A stretch of DNA of 5,952 nucleotides from Actinomycetota bacterium (GCA_009704445.1 WLED01000065.1:1-5952), one strand, 5' to 3'. Shown: positions 1 to 5,898, numbered from the stretch's first letter. Program-made: numbers and translations. Notes: generated by a model from the letters alone, not told the origin.

Positions 1-130
1 AAAGTTTCTTTGGCGCAGCAATCTCTTCAACTGCGCCCCATGCTTGGCATTCACCACAACGACCAACCCATTTTTGCGATGTCCAGCCGCACTCGGTGCA
101 GCGAAATGGATCTTTTTCAACCTTGGCCAT
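1..130 (-). CDS. radA: DNA repair protein RadA, N-terminal fragment (cut by window edge)
   Basis: Only the first 43 residues lie in the window; the gene continues past the left edge. The peptide begins MAKVEKDPFRCTECGW and has a four-cysteine zinc finger, C11-x2-C14 and C25-x2-C28, with the WVGRCGECQAWG context typical of RadA. From family knowledge, RadA (Sms) is a RecA-like ATPase in the cytoplasm that promotes branch migration and processing of recombination intermediates; its Walker motifs would lie beyond the edge. The ATG at 130 is chosen because the family starts a few residues before the first CxxC, and because a TAGGCT hexamer sits 7 bases upstream. No Shine-Dalgarno is visible, so a leaderless start is likely. 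It lies 27 bases downstream of the 270-aa gene on the same strand, so some read-through from that gene is also plausible. The family call is firm. Confidence 0.93.
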   Translation of the reverse strand, partial: MAKVEKDPFRCTECGWTSQKWVGRCGECQAWGAVEEIAAPKKL

Positions 131-137
131 AGCGATA

Positions 138-143
138 AGCCTA
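138..143 (-). promoter_or_regulatory. Putative -10 hexamer TAGGCT for leaderless radA transcript
   Basis: On the minus strand TAGGCT (form TAnnnT) ends 7 bases before the radA ATG, which would place the transcription start at or within a base of the start codon. No clear -35 box and no Shine-Dalgarno are seen. The same hexamer precedes the neighbouring 270-aa gene. This is a motif match only. Confidence 0.5.
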
Positions 144-157
144 TGACACGGGGCTGA

Positions 158-970
158 CTATTTCTTCTGGGCAGCCAATGTAGCTGGATGCTGAATTACA
201 AAGAGTGGAAGTGAGCGTGCCGACGCCTCACGAATATGTTCCATTCGAGCATTGCATAGGCGAGATAGTTCGTTGTAAGCATCTTTGCCCATAAGAAGTT
301 CAAGTTCGTACTTGTTTGAGATGTAAACAGGCTCAGTACCTACGTGAGCATCGCTATTGCTGGTGCAGTACCAATCAAAATCTTCGCCGCCATCGCCCCA
401 TGCAAGACGCTCATACTCTCCAATAACGGTTACAGAATATTCACGTTCACCGTATTCGCGAGTTTCAAAACTACGGCGTAGTGGAAGCTGCCAACAGACA
501 TCAGGTTTGGTATCAGCAAAATGCTTTCCATCGCGTTGTGCAACATGATGAAGTACGCAACCAAAAGATCCAGTGAAACCTTCCGCTTCATAACCTTTGC
601 GATTTAGGAAAATACATCCATCTTCAATACGACGAGTTTTGCGATCGCCATCTTCGTCTTTCTCAGAAATTCTCAGTGCCCCGCCTGGTTTCTTTGGTCG
701 AGCTTGGTCATAAAACTGCCACATTTCAGGAGTTAAATAAGCTGCTGCTTTTAGAGTGCGCTCTTCATCTTCCTCATCTGTATACATTGCACCTTCAGTG
801 CAACAACCTGAATTTGGTTGATTCTTAAAAACTCCTTGGCATCCATCGCCATAAATACATGTCCAGTAGGAAGTAAGCCACGTTAAGTCACATTTAAAGA
901 TTGTCTCAGCATCATTTGGGTCGAAGAATTCAACCCAATCGCGTGCAAATCCTGGCTTTACTTCTGGCAT
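158..970 (-). CDS. Cysteine-rich conserved protein of unknown function (YkgJ/DUF3109-like pattern)
   Basis: The product has 270 residues, no signal peptide and no membrane segment, so it is probably cytoplasmic. It has ten cysteines: C27, C38, C44, C56, C57, C119, C138, C159, C202 and C239. The first five form a cluster (FKCDLTW, WTCIYGDGCQG, SGCCTEGA). Later come GCVLHH (138-142) and KPDVCWQLPL (155-164). This layout of a CC pair, a GC-L-H stretch and a P-x-x-CW-x-LPL stretch resembles YkgJ/DUF3109-type cysteine-cluster proteins, which are thought to bind metal or an iron-sulfur cluster. That assignment is inference from pattern, not a search. I recall similar proteins in Actinobacteria but cannot verify it. 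An acidic patch (TDEEDEE, 64-70) and a charged stretch (ISEKDEDGDRKTRR, 101-114) interrupt the core. It lies directly upstream of radA. Function is not known; metal or cluster binding is the best guess. Confidence 0.82.
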   Translation of the reverse strand: MPEVKPGFARDWVEFFDPNDAETIFKCDLTWLTSYWTCIYGDGCQGVFKNQPNSGCCTEGAMYTDEEDEERTLKAAAYLTPEMWQFYDQARPKKPGGALRISEKDEDGDRKTRRIEDGCIFLNRKGYEAEGFTGSFGCVLHHVAQRDGKHFADTKPDVCWQLPLRRSFETREYGEREYSVTVIGEYERLAWGDGGEDFDWYCTSNSDAHVGTEPVYISNKYELELLMGKDAYNELSRLCNARMEHIREASARSLPLFVIQHPATLAAQKK

Positions 971-977
971 AGTCGCA

Positions 978-991
978 GAGCCTACAGGCTC
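978..991. repeat. Perfect 6+6 bp inverted repeat in divergent promoter gap
   Basis: GAGCCT (978-983) and AGGCTC (986-991) are perfect inverted copies separated by AC. The palindrome lies within the 39-bp gap between the divergent 270-aa gene and proC. It overlaps the minus-strand -10 hexamer and lies just upstream of the proC -10. It could be a small operator serving both genes or a chance palindrome; only one copy is seen in the window. Confidence 0.35.
979..984 (-). promoter_or_regulatory. Putative -10 hexamer TAGGCT for the 270-aa gene
   Basis: On the minus strand TAGGCT lies 8 bases before the ATG at 970, giving a predicted leader of zero to two bases. It is identical to the hexamer before radA. 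It overlaps the left arm and centre of the palindrome at 978-991, so a protein bound there would cover this promoter. No strong -35 box is seen. Confidence 0.42.
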
Positions 992-997
992 AACGGG

Positions 998-1003
998 TAG
1001 TCT
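998..1003 (+). promoter_or_regulatory. Putative -10 hexamer TAGTCT for leaderless proC transcript
   Basis: TAGTCT (TAnnnT) is followed by exactly six bases and then ATG at 1010, so the start codon A would be +1 of the transcript. There is no Shine-Dalgarno upstream of this ATG. No convincing -35 element lies 16-18 bases upstream. Confidence 0.5.
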
Positions 1004-1009
1004 TGTTAC

Positions 1010-1813
1010 ATGGATATGAAGCCAACGGTTGGACTCATTGGTGCAGGAGTAATGGGTGAGGCACTTATCTCTGCATTAGTAACCTATGGATTAAATCCAG
1101 ATTTAATTACTATCTCTGAAAAGCGCCTGGATCGCGTTAATGAATTAACCGGTAGATACTCAATTAAATCAAGCGATCTAGCAGACAATGTCAAAAAAGC
1201 ACAGGTCTTACTCTTGGTTGTGAAACCACAAGATTTAGCCTCTGTTCTTGAAGAGATAAAAGCGCATATCGATCCAGAGACGCTAGTAGTTACTTTTGCT
1301 GCCGGGAAAAGCATCTCATTTATAAGTAATGCGCTTGGACAAGCAAATCCAGTTATCCGCGTAATGCCAAACTCACCAATTCTTTTGGGAGACGGTATGT
1401 CAGCGATTTCTACTTCACATAATGTAACTACCGGGCAACGAGATTTTGTCGAAGGCTTTTTAGGTGCCGCAGGAAAAACAATCGAAGTTGAAGAATCACT
1501 TCAAGATGCAGTGACAGCAACCAGCGGCTCAGGACCTGCATACTTCTTCGCCTTTGTTGAGGCGATGGTGTTAGGTGCAATGGATTTGGGTCTGACTGAA
1601 AAAGATGCCACTGCACTTACTGTTCAAACAATTATCGGTGCAGCAACAATGCTTGAGCACTCTGGCCAAACTGCTGCCGTTCTCCGTAAAAATGTGACAA
1701 GCCCAAATGGAACAACAGCGGCTGCATTGGAATCATTTACTAATGATGGATTGGAGCAATTAGTTAGCAAGGCGATGAAGGCGGCTCGAGATCGCGCTCA
1801 GGAATTAGCATGA
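1010..1813 (+). CDS. proC: Pyrroline-5-carboxylate reductase
   Basis: The protein catalyses the last step of proline synthesis, NAD(P)H-dependent reduction of 1-pyrroline-5-carboxylate to L-proline, in the cytoplasm. At 267 residues it is normal for the family. The N-terminal Rossmann fold shows GLIGAGVMG (8-16). Further landmarks are VVKPQD (70-75), RVMPNSP (117-123), TSGSGPAYF (171-179) in the helical dimerisation domain, and VTSPNGTTAAAL (229-240), the C-terminal P5CR signature; many homologues have GG where this one has NG. Two in-frame ATGs, codons 1 and 3, are possible. The first is preferred because a TAGTCT -10 sits six bases before it. It is divergent from the 270-aa gene across 39 bp and overlaps the next gene by ATGA, so the two are probably co-transcribed and translationally coupled. 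Identity is secure. Confidence 0.96.
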   Translation: MDMKPTVGLIGAGVMGEALISALVTYGLNPDLITISEKRLDRVNELTGRYSIKSSDLADNVKKAQVLLLVVKPQDLASVLEEIKAHIDPETLVVTFAAGKSISFISNALGQANPVIRVMPNSPILLGDGMSAISTSHNVTTGQRDFVEGFLGAAGKTIEVEESLQDAVTATSGSGPAYFFAFVEAMVLGAMDLGLTEKDATALTVQTIIGAATMLEHSGQTAAVLRKNVTSPNGTTAAALESFTNDGLEQLVSKAMKAARDRAQELA

Positions 1814-2994
1814 AAAAGTTAATCGTTCTAGCAGTCATCGGACTGCTATTCATTCAACCCAATGCGCAAGCGGTTCCAAAGAAAATTCCAGTTAACTCTT
1901 TAAAGCTTCTGACAACTATTGGGTTACCATCCGAAGTTAGTGGAGTTGTTGTCTCTGGAAAAAATATTATTGTATTTGGTACGCAAAATTCGAAAGCCTA
2001 CGCAAAAGCTCTTAATTCAACTGGCACCGAACTCTGGAAACTGCAGTTAGATCAATCTCAGGCCTCTATTGCTACCGCTGCAGTCGTTGACTCTATAGGA
2101 GATGTTTGGATTACTGGTGTGACACCATTGCCTGCAACCACAACCACAGCTCCACCAACTGCAATTAATCCAGATAACGCAGCCATGCCCCCAACCTCAT
2201 TTATTGGTGACTTAAAGGCGCTAACTGTTTGGAAAGTGAGCTCAACTGGAGTTTTAGTAGCAACATATACATCCCCTATGAACAACGTGATTTTTCCAAC
2301 TTCAATAGCTTTAGATGATTCAGGTATTGCCATAGTTGGGTCAGTTGCAGATGAGAAAATAAATGCAGGATTTATTGTCTTTATGAGCTCTTCAGGACTA
2401 TTTTCAAAAGTACTTCAAATTGGTTCAGCTTCAACAACCATTGAATCAGTTACGCGAAATTCAGACAAGACATTTACTCTTGTTGGATCAAGCAGTGAAA
2501 CTATTGCTGGTAAGAGGTTAGCGGGTTTAACCGATGGAGTAATTGTTAAAGTCACTAAGTCTTTAAAGATTACTTCGGTAGTTCGTAGTTCGGTAAACAA
2601 AGGGAAGCGAATTTGGAATAGCACATCCCCCTCCCTGCTTCTAGGAGGCGAAGTTGTTGTTGGTAATAAAAGTGAAGTAGCAGTTACAAAGTTTTCATCC
2701 CGATACGTCCCATCGTGGACGTTTAGATTTGCAGGGACTGGACCAGCTTTAACAACCGGTTCGACGCAACTTCTATTTCTTTCAAGTGGAGCAATTCCAG
2801 CACTTGCATGGAATCCAAAGGTTCCAACTGCCCTATTGATCACGTTTAACTCAAAAGGGGATATATCAGGAGCAGATAGTGCTCCAGTAGGTCAGAGATT
2901 GCTGATTGGAAGCCTTGATTCCAAAGATTTTGGACCATTGGTAGTCACATCAAGTGGGGATATTGTTTCGATTTTTGTTCGAAATACGCGGTAA
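1810..2994 (+). CDS. Secreted, probable beta-propeller protein of unknown function
   Basis: The 394-residue product starts with a Sec signal peptide: MKK, a hydrophobic core LIVLAVIGLLFI, then an AQA cleavage motif after residue 21. There is no lipobox cysteine, and I see no cysteine anywhere in the protein. The mature part has repeating short beta-strand patterns (for example GKNIIVFGTQ, GDVWITGVT, SGIAIVGSV, KTFTLVGSS), each followed by a polar turn and a strand with a Trp or hydrophobic residues (GTELWKL, LTVWKVSSTG). This suggests a WD40/PQQ-like or SBBP-like propeller, by inference. A low-complexity Pro/Thr/Ala loop (about residues 107-130) interrupts an early blade. The start is set by the ATGA overlap with proC and an AGGAA ribosome site five bases upstream. 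Coupling to proC does not imply a role in proline synthesis. No catalytic motif was recognised; function is unknown. Confidence 0.83.
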   Translation: MKKLIVLAVIGLLFIQPNAQAVPKKIPVNSLKLLTTIGLPSEVSGVVVSGKNIIVFGTQNSKAYAKALNSTGTELWKLQLDQSQASIATAAVVDSIGDVWITGVTPLPATTTTAPPTAINPDNAAMPPTSFIGDLKALTVWKVSSTGVLVATYTSPMNNVIFPTSIALDDSGIAIVGSVADEKINAGFIVFMSSSGLFSKVLQIGSASTTIESVTRNSDKTFTLVGSSSETIAGKRLAGLTDGVIVKVTKSLKITSVVRSSVNKGKRIWNSTSPSLLLGGEVVVGNKSEVAVTKFSSRYVPSWTFRFAGTGPALTTGSTQLLFLSSGAIPALAWNPKVPTALLITFNSKGDISGADSAPVGQRLLIGSLDSKDFGPLVVTSSGDIVSIFVRNTR

Positions 2995-2997
2995 TCT
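2992..2997 (+). promoter_or_regulatory. Weak candidate -10 for bS22
   Basis: TAATCT fits TAnnnT and overlaps the stop codon of the preceding gene. It would give a leader of about 40 bases to the bS22 ATG, enough to hold the purine-rich site at 3025-3035. No -35 box is evident at normal spacing. Read-through from the proC operon is an equally good explanation. Confidence 0.2.
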
Positions 2998-3024
2998 TAC
3001 GTCCTACACGTTTAGAGCAAACAT

Positions 3025-3035
3025 AGAAAAGAGAG
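3025..3035 (+). promoter_or_regulatory. Purine-rich ribosome binding site of bS22
   Basis: AGAAAAGAGAG lies eight bases before the ATG at 3044. It is a partial match to the Shine-Dalgarno sequence. It supports that ATG over the out-of-frame ATG at 3037, which would give only a 15-codon peptide. Confidence 0.45.
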
Positions 3036-3043
3036 CATGACAT

Positions 3044-3142
3044 ATGGGTTCCGTAATAAAGAAGCGACGCAAGCGCATGGCTAAGAAGAAGCACAAGAAA
3101 CTTCTAAAAAAGACACGAATTCAGCGCCGCAACGCTAAGTAA
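3044..3142 (+). CDS. Small ribosomal subunit protein bS22 (AURKAIP1/COX24 type)
   Basis: This 32-residue, extremely basic peptide begins MGSVIKKRRKRMAKKKHKK and ends RIQRRNAK. It matches the conserved actinobacterial bS22 protein, which in mycobacteria has the same MGSVIKKRRKRM opening and was found in ribosome structures near the decoding centre of the 30S subunit (established knowledge of the family). The length is normal for the family. It is short enough to be missed by automated gene calling. It follows the secreted propeller gene by 49 bases on the same strand. Its TAA (3140-3142) directly abuts the TAA of the convergent protease gene, leaving no intergenic base for a terminator. Expression is expected to be high and constitutive, by inference from its role. 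Confidence 0.94.
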   Translation: MGSVIKKRRKRMAKKKHKKLLKKTRIQRRNAK

Positions 3143-5551
3143 TTACGGCTTAAGTAGAACTACTTTCCCATTTTTTCCAGCAAGTAGATTTAAACTCTTG
3201 TTGATACTTACCCAAACAGTATCGATTGGTGTTAATTGTTGAGGACTACTGACCAATCGAATTGAACTTTGACCGATAATTTTCTTATCTGTGCTTATTG
3301 CGCACAATCGCTCTTGACAGTTATAGATGATTGTTTTGCCATCAGTAGATAGATGCTCTCCTGGCCTACCAAAGCTACCGCTTGTAATCTTTGATATTTT
3401 CTTTGGAGCATCAAGTTTTACCCACCGAATTTCACTAGCAATTCCCGGTGTCGTTGATGGACCAGCTAACCATGTTATTAAAGCGCTACCACCTACATTT
3501 GCGATTGCTACATCGTATCCTGCAATAAATGATTTATCAGTTGCGATATCTAATTCTCGGTACTCCCAACCAAGCGGGTTGCTTCCAGTTCTACTGGCCA
3601 TGCGCACTGAACCTGCAGTTACATTTTTTCTTTCATCAAAACCTGTTACGGAGTCATAGACAAGATACGTAGTTTTTCCAACCAATGCAGCCTTCATGTG
3701 AAAACTCACATCCCCAGTGCTTCGTCCATCAGTGGCTCGATCGCCATCAACTAGTTCATACTGCCAACTACTACCCTTTGATTTGACCGCGCCTAATGTA
3801 ATTCCTTGAGTCTGGTCACGATAAAAAACCTGAATATCTGAAGCTGTTGCGACACAGGCGTTAGAAACACTTACGTCACTTGCAGTGCGGACACGAATAG
3901 GGTCTTCATATTTGTTTATTGATGCGCCGTCACCATCAACAACTTCAAAAGTAAAATTCTTTCCATCATATGTTGCATAACGAAGGTCTTTTTCTGTGAC
4001 ATCGCTATAGAAAATATGCATTGTTTGTTGAGGTCCTACGCCATTGACGCACACACTGATCGCACCTGCCAACTCATTATTTGTTCTTCCGCCAAGTCCT
4101 CCCTGACCGTCAACAATTGTTTTTTTCCATGTTTTCCCAGTAAATGTTGCAAGCTTTAAATCTCCGGTTCTACTGTCGTTATATGCCACTACTGGCTTTC
4201 CATTAAAGATGGCGCTAGCTAGATTTGATCCATCTGAGCCGTCATCAAAGATGCTGCTTTTCCAACTTAATTGCGGAATGACAGCCTTGGTTATGGCCGG
4301 GACAGATTCTCCCAATGCATTTTTTGCCACAATTGAAAATGTATAAGAAGTTCCATTTTTCAAACCGGAGAATACGACCGGACTGGAAACGCTTGTCTTT
4401 TTTACTCCAGTCTTATTGTTCTTAACAACATATTCACTCACTTGTGATGTTCGTATATTGGCAGGAGCATCAAAAGTTATGAGCGCTGATGCATCACCAA
4501 TGAGCGCAGTTGCGTTACGAGGGGCTAAAGGTAGGTCATTTGTTATACCTGCAGGGGGTTTGTTTCGTAGATCCTCCATCATCGCCAACATCAATGGGCC
4601 GGGTCCCACAAAAATCTCACCTCTGTCGAGCCTTGGAGTCATTACTGAATCCAAGCCAGCATTTGTAAAAGTAGATTCATCTAAATGTGAAATTGAAGAG
4701 CCCGGTTCATAGGTTGATGGCGTAAACATTTTGGGCTTTATCCCACCATTTGCCTTAATTCCTAAGGCACCTGACCAAACCAAGGAAGAAGTAAGTGCGG
4801 TGCCTAATTCTTTAGAAGGTGATGGTAAATCTGCTAAACGTTTACCATCTTCGGTTTGAAGATAGGCATCAAATGGAGTTGGCATAGATAACGTTCCAAC
4901 TCCAAACACGAGTTCATAGGAATCATTTGAAGAAAAACCAAGACCATGTCCAACTTCGTGCAAAAAAACAGACTTAAGATCATATTCAGTTCGGGTTGGT
5001 GTTCCATCACCACGAGAGTTCCATGGCGCTTGTGAGTTAACCTGAATGATAATTTCAGGGTTGTTTTTGTCTAAATCTTTTCCAGAAAGTGCATTTGCAA
5101 GTGCCGACACATACCAAAGACCAGGATCAGGAGCACCAGGAAAAGAAGAAAAATAACTCCCTCCACGCGCGCTTCCTAAAATATTTTCTGACTTGGATCT
5201 CTCCCATGTTGCATCGACAGATATTGCTACAGAAGATCTGAAATTAGCAGCCCAGATATCTAGGGAATCTTGGACTTCTTTTTTTGCCCATTCAGGAAAA
5301 TTATTGTACGTAACATCAAACTTAGAAACGGCTTCAAGATTTTTAGTGGGAACTTGCGGAATGTTTCCTTGAACGGATGAAGATGACTCGTTATCGCCAG
5401 CTACAACATGAACCCAGTTCGTGGCAGGCATCTGACGAAAGCTGATTGCTTCAGCAGTTGGTACCCCTAAACCTGATAACAAAAGAGAGAAAGCAACAAA
5501 TAATTTTGTGGCAAGTGACCAGCGGAAGGTGTTAATCCGTAGCAATTGCAT
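3143..5551 (-). CDS. Secreted metzincin-type zinc protease with FN3 domain and C-terminal propeller-like repeats
   Basis: With the start at 5551 the product has 802 residues. A signal peptide covers residues 1-35 (positive LRINTFRW segment, hydrophobic LFVAFSLLLSGLG, AEA cleavage motif). The protease domain spans roughly 60-335: HEVGHGLGF with zinc ligands H198 and H202 and catalytic E199, a likely third ligand H289 in SHLDE, and a Met-turn VMTP around M304, followed by a PGPLMLAMMEDL helix. The 86 residues between H202 and H289 resemble the long insertion of leishmanolysin-like (M8) enzymes rather than the compact HExxHxxGxxH form. An FN3 domain follows (about 338-425, with GLKNGTSYTFSIVAKNALGES). 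The rest has four to six repeats of 50-62 residues like a beta-propeller. Cysteines are few (C501, C566, C745, C750); the last two may pair. A start at 5662 is open but would overlap the glutaredoxin gene and hide the signal peptide. The protease class is well supported; the substrate is unknown. Confidence 0.85.
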   Translation of the reverse strand: MQLLRINTFRWSLATKLFVAFSLLLSGLGVPTAEAISFRQMPATNWVHVVAGDNESSSSVQGNIPQVPTKNLEAVSKFDVTYNNFPEWAKKEVQDSLDIWAANFRSSVAISVDATWERSKSENILGSARGGSYFSSFPGAPDPGLWYVSALANALSGKDLDKNNPEIIIQVNSQAPWNSRGDGTPTRTEYDLKSVFLHEVGHGLGFSSNDSYELVFGVGTLSMPTPFDAYLQTEDGKRLADLPSPSKELGTALTSSLVWSGALGIKANGGIKPKMFTPSTYEPGSSISHLDESTFTNAGLDSVMTPRLDRGEIFVGPGPLMLAMMEDLRNKPPAGITNDLPLAPRNATALIGDASALITFDAPANIRTSQVSEYVVKNNKTGVKKTSVSSPVVFSGLKNGTSYTFSIVAKNALGESVPAITKAVIPQLSWKSSIFDDGSDGSNLASAIFNGKPVVAYNDSRTGDLKLATFTGKTWKKTIVDGQGGLGGRTNNELAGAISVCVNGVGPQQTMHIFYSDVTEKDLRYATYDGKNFTFEVVDGDGASINKYEDPIRVRTASDVSVSNACVATASDIQVFYRDQTQGITLGAVKSKGSSWQYELVDGDRATDGRSTGDVSFHMKAALVGKTTYLVYDSVTGFDERKNVTAGSVRMASRTGSNPLGWEYRELDIATDKSFIAGYDVAIANVGGSALITWLAGPSTTPGIASEIRWVKLDAPKKISKITSGSFGRPGEHLSTDGKTIIYNCQERLCAISTDKKIIGQSSIRLVSSPQQLTPIDTVWVSINKSLNLLAGKNGKVVLLKP
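3152..3176 (+). terminator. Possible terminator hairpin inside convergent gene end
   Basis: AAGTAG (3152-3157) and CTACTT (3160-3165) form a perfect 6-bp inverted repeat with a two-base gap (a 5-bp stem with a GAAC loop is more realistic). TTCCC and then a run of six T (3171-3176) follow on the plus strand. It starts ten bases after the bS22 stop and lies in the last codons of the minus-strand protease. The stem is AT-rich and the T run is offset, so the call is weak. Confidence 0.35.
3548..4192 (-). repeat. Four clearest propeller-like protein repeats in the protease C-terminus
   Basis: Within the 802-residue protein, segments at about 454-483, 512-542, 574-604 and 629-668 share the pattern aromatic-Y-D/N, short turn, L-x-x-A, G, aromatic strand, then VDG or similar. 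Examples are VAYNDSRTGDLKLATFTGK, IFYSDVTEKDLRYATYDGK and VFYRDQTQGITLGAVKS. Spacing is 55-62 residues. Two weaker copies may follow (about 690 and 740), which would suggest a six-bladed propeller. The repetition is at protein level; the DNA copies are diverged. Confidence 0.6.
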
Positions 5552-5558
5552 GGTGCGA

Positions 5559-5564
5559 ACGCTA
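5559..5564 (-). promoter_or_regulatory. Putative extended -10 (TGA-TAGCGT) for the protease gene
   Basis: On the minus strand TAGCGT sits 7 bases before the ATG at 5551 and is preceded by TGA, giving an extended -10 (TGnTAnnnT). This predicts a leaderless or near-leaderless transcript and independently supports 5551 as the start. A weak -35-like TTAAAC lies 17 bases further upstream (5582-5587). Confidence 0.5.
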
Positions 5565-5584
5565 TCAGTGCTGTCTCCATGGTT

Positions 5585-5590
5585 TAAGGT
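5585..5590 (+). promoter_or_regulatory. Weak candidate -10 for the glutaredoxin gene
   Basis: TAAGGT fits TAnnnT on the plus strand within the 95-bp divergent gap and would give a leader of about 50 bases carrying the Shine-Dalgarno. No recognisable -35 is seen, and the site overlaps the -35 region of the divergent protease promoter. Confidence 0.2.
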
Positions 5591-5636
5591 CAGCGGTGAA
5601 AGCCGGCAGTTTTCTAAGTCGATTTTCAGGTTAAAT

Positions 5637-5644
5637 AGGAGGAG
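5637..5644 (+). promoter_or_regulatory. Strong Shine-Dalgarno for the glutaredoxin gene
   Basis: AGGAGGAG lies two to four bases before the ATG at 5647, a near-perfect anti-SD match at slightly short spacing. It fixes this start and contrasts with the SD-free starts of the divergent genes in the window. It also lies inside what would be the coding sequence if the protease started at 5662. Confidence 0.75.
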
Positions 5645-5646
5645 AA

Positions 5647-5898
5647 ATGGAACTTGTAACAATCTACAGTAGAAAAGAGTGCCACCTCTGCGAAGAAGCT
5701 CTGAATGTTTTGCAAAAATTGAAAGATGAGCTGGGGTTTGAAATCTCAGAGATATTCATAGACGGTGATAAAGAATTAGAAAAGAAGTACGGTGAACAAG
5801 TCCCTGTCACATTAATCGATGGTGTACATCATGATTATTGGAGAGTTGATCCTGTTAGATTTAAATCTTCCCTTGAAAAACATCGTCTGCATCAATAA
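5647..5898 (+). CDS. Glutaredoxin-family thiol-disulfide protein (DUF836-like)
   Basis: This 83-residue protein has a thioredoxin-fold layout. A first strand (LVTIYSRKEC) leads to the redox motif C12-H-L-C15 at the start of a helix. A second strand (ISEIFIDGD, 33-41) follows, and VPV with the probable cis-proline P53 precedes strand TLIDG. The length fits minimal glutaredoxin-like proteins of the DUF836 type, which reduce disulfides or mixed disulfides in the cytoplasm; the electron donor in this organism cannot be told from the sequence. There is no signal peptide. In many Actinobacteria such a gene lies near bS22 and upstream of rex and hemA (recollection); here bS22 is nearby but rex is not seen in the window. 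Its last 38 bases overlap the convergent xpb gene. It is divergent from the protease gene across 95 bp. Confidence 0.9.
   Translation: MELVTIYSRKECHLCEEALNVLQKLKDELGFEISEIFIDGDKELEKKYGEQVPVTLIDGVHHDYWRVDPVRFKSSLEKHRLHQ

Noticed and set aside
2415..2843. 142-codon minus-strand open frame
   Set aside because: It lies entirely antisense within the 394-aa secreted gene, has no family motif and no ribosome site; it is a shadow of the real frame.
3037..3084. Alternative out-of-frame ATG seven bases upstream of bS22 as a leader peptide
   Set aside because: It would encode only 15 codons overlapping bS22 and sits almost on the purine-rich site; there is no feature to suggest attenuation.
3327..3659. 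110-codon plus-strand open frame
   Set aside because: It is antisense to the protease repeat region, which has clear protein-level repeats in its own frame; there is no supporting motif.
4416..4712. 98-codon plus-strand open frame
   Set aside because: It is antisense to the FN3 and Met-turn region of the protease and shows no recognisable product.
4946..4960. Classic compact metzincin HExxHxxGxxH site
   Set aside because: The position of the third histidine is a serine, so the compact motif is not met; the downstream SHLDE histidine is the better candidate.
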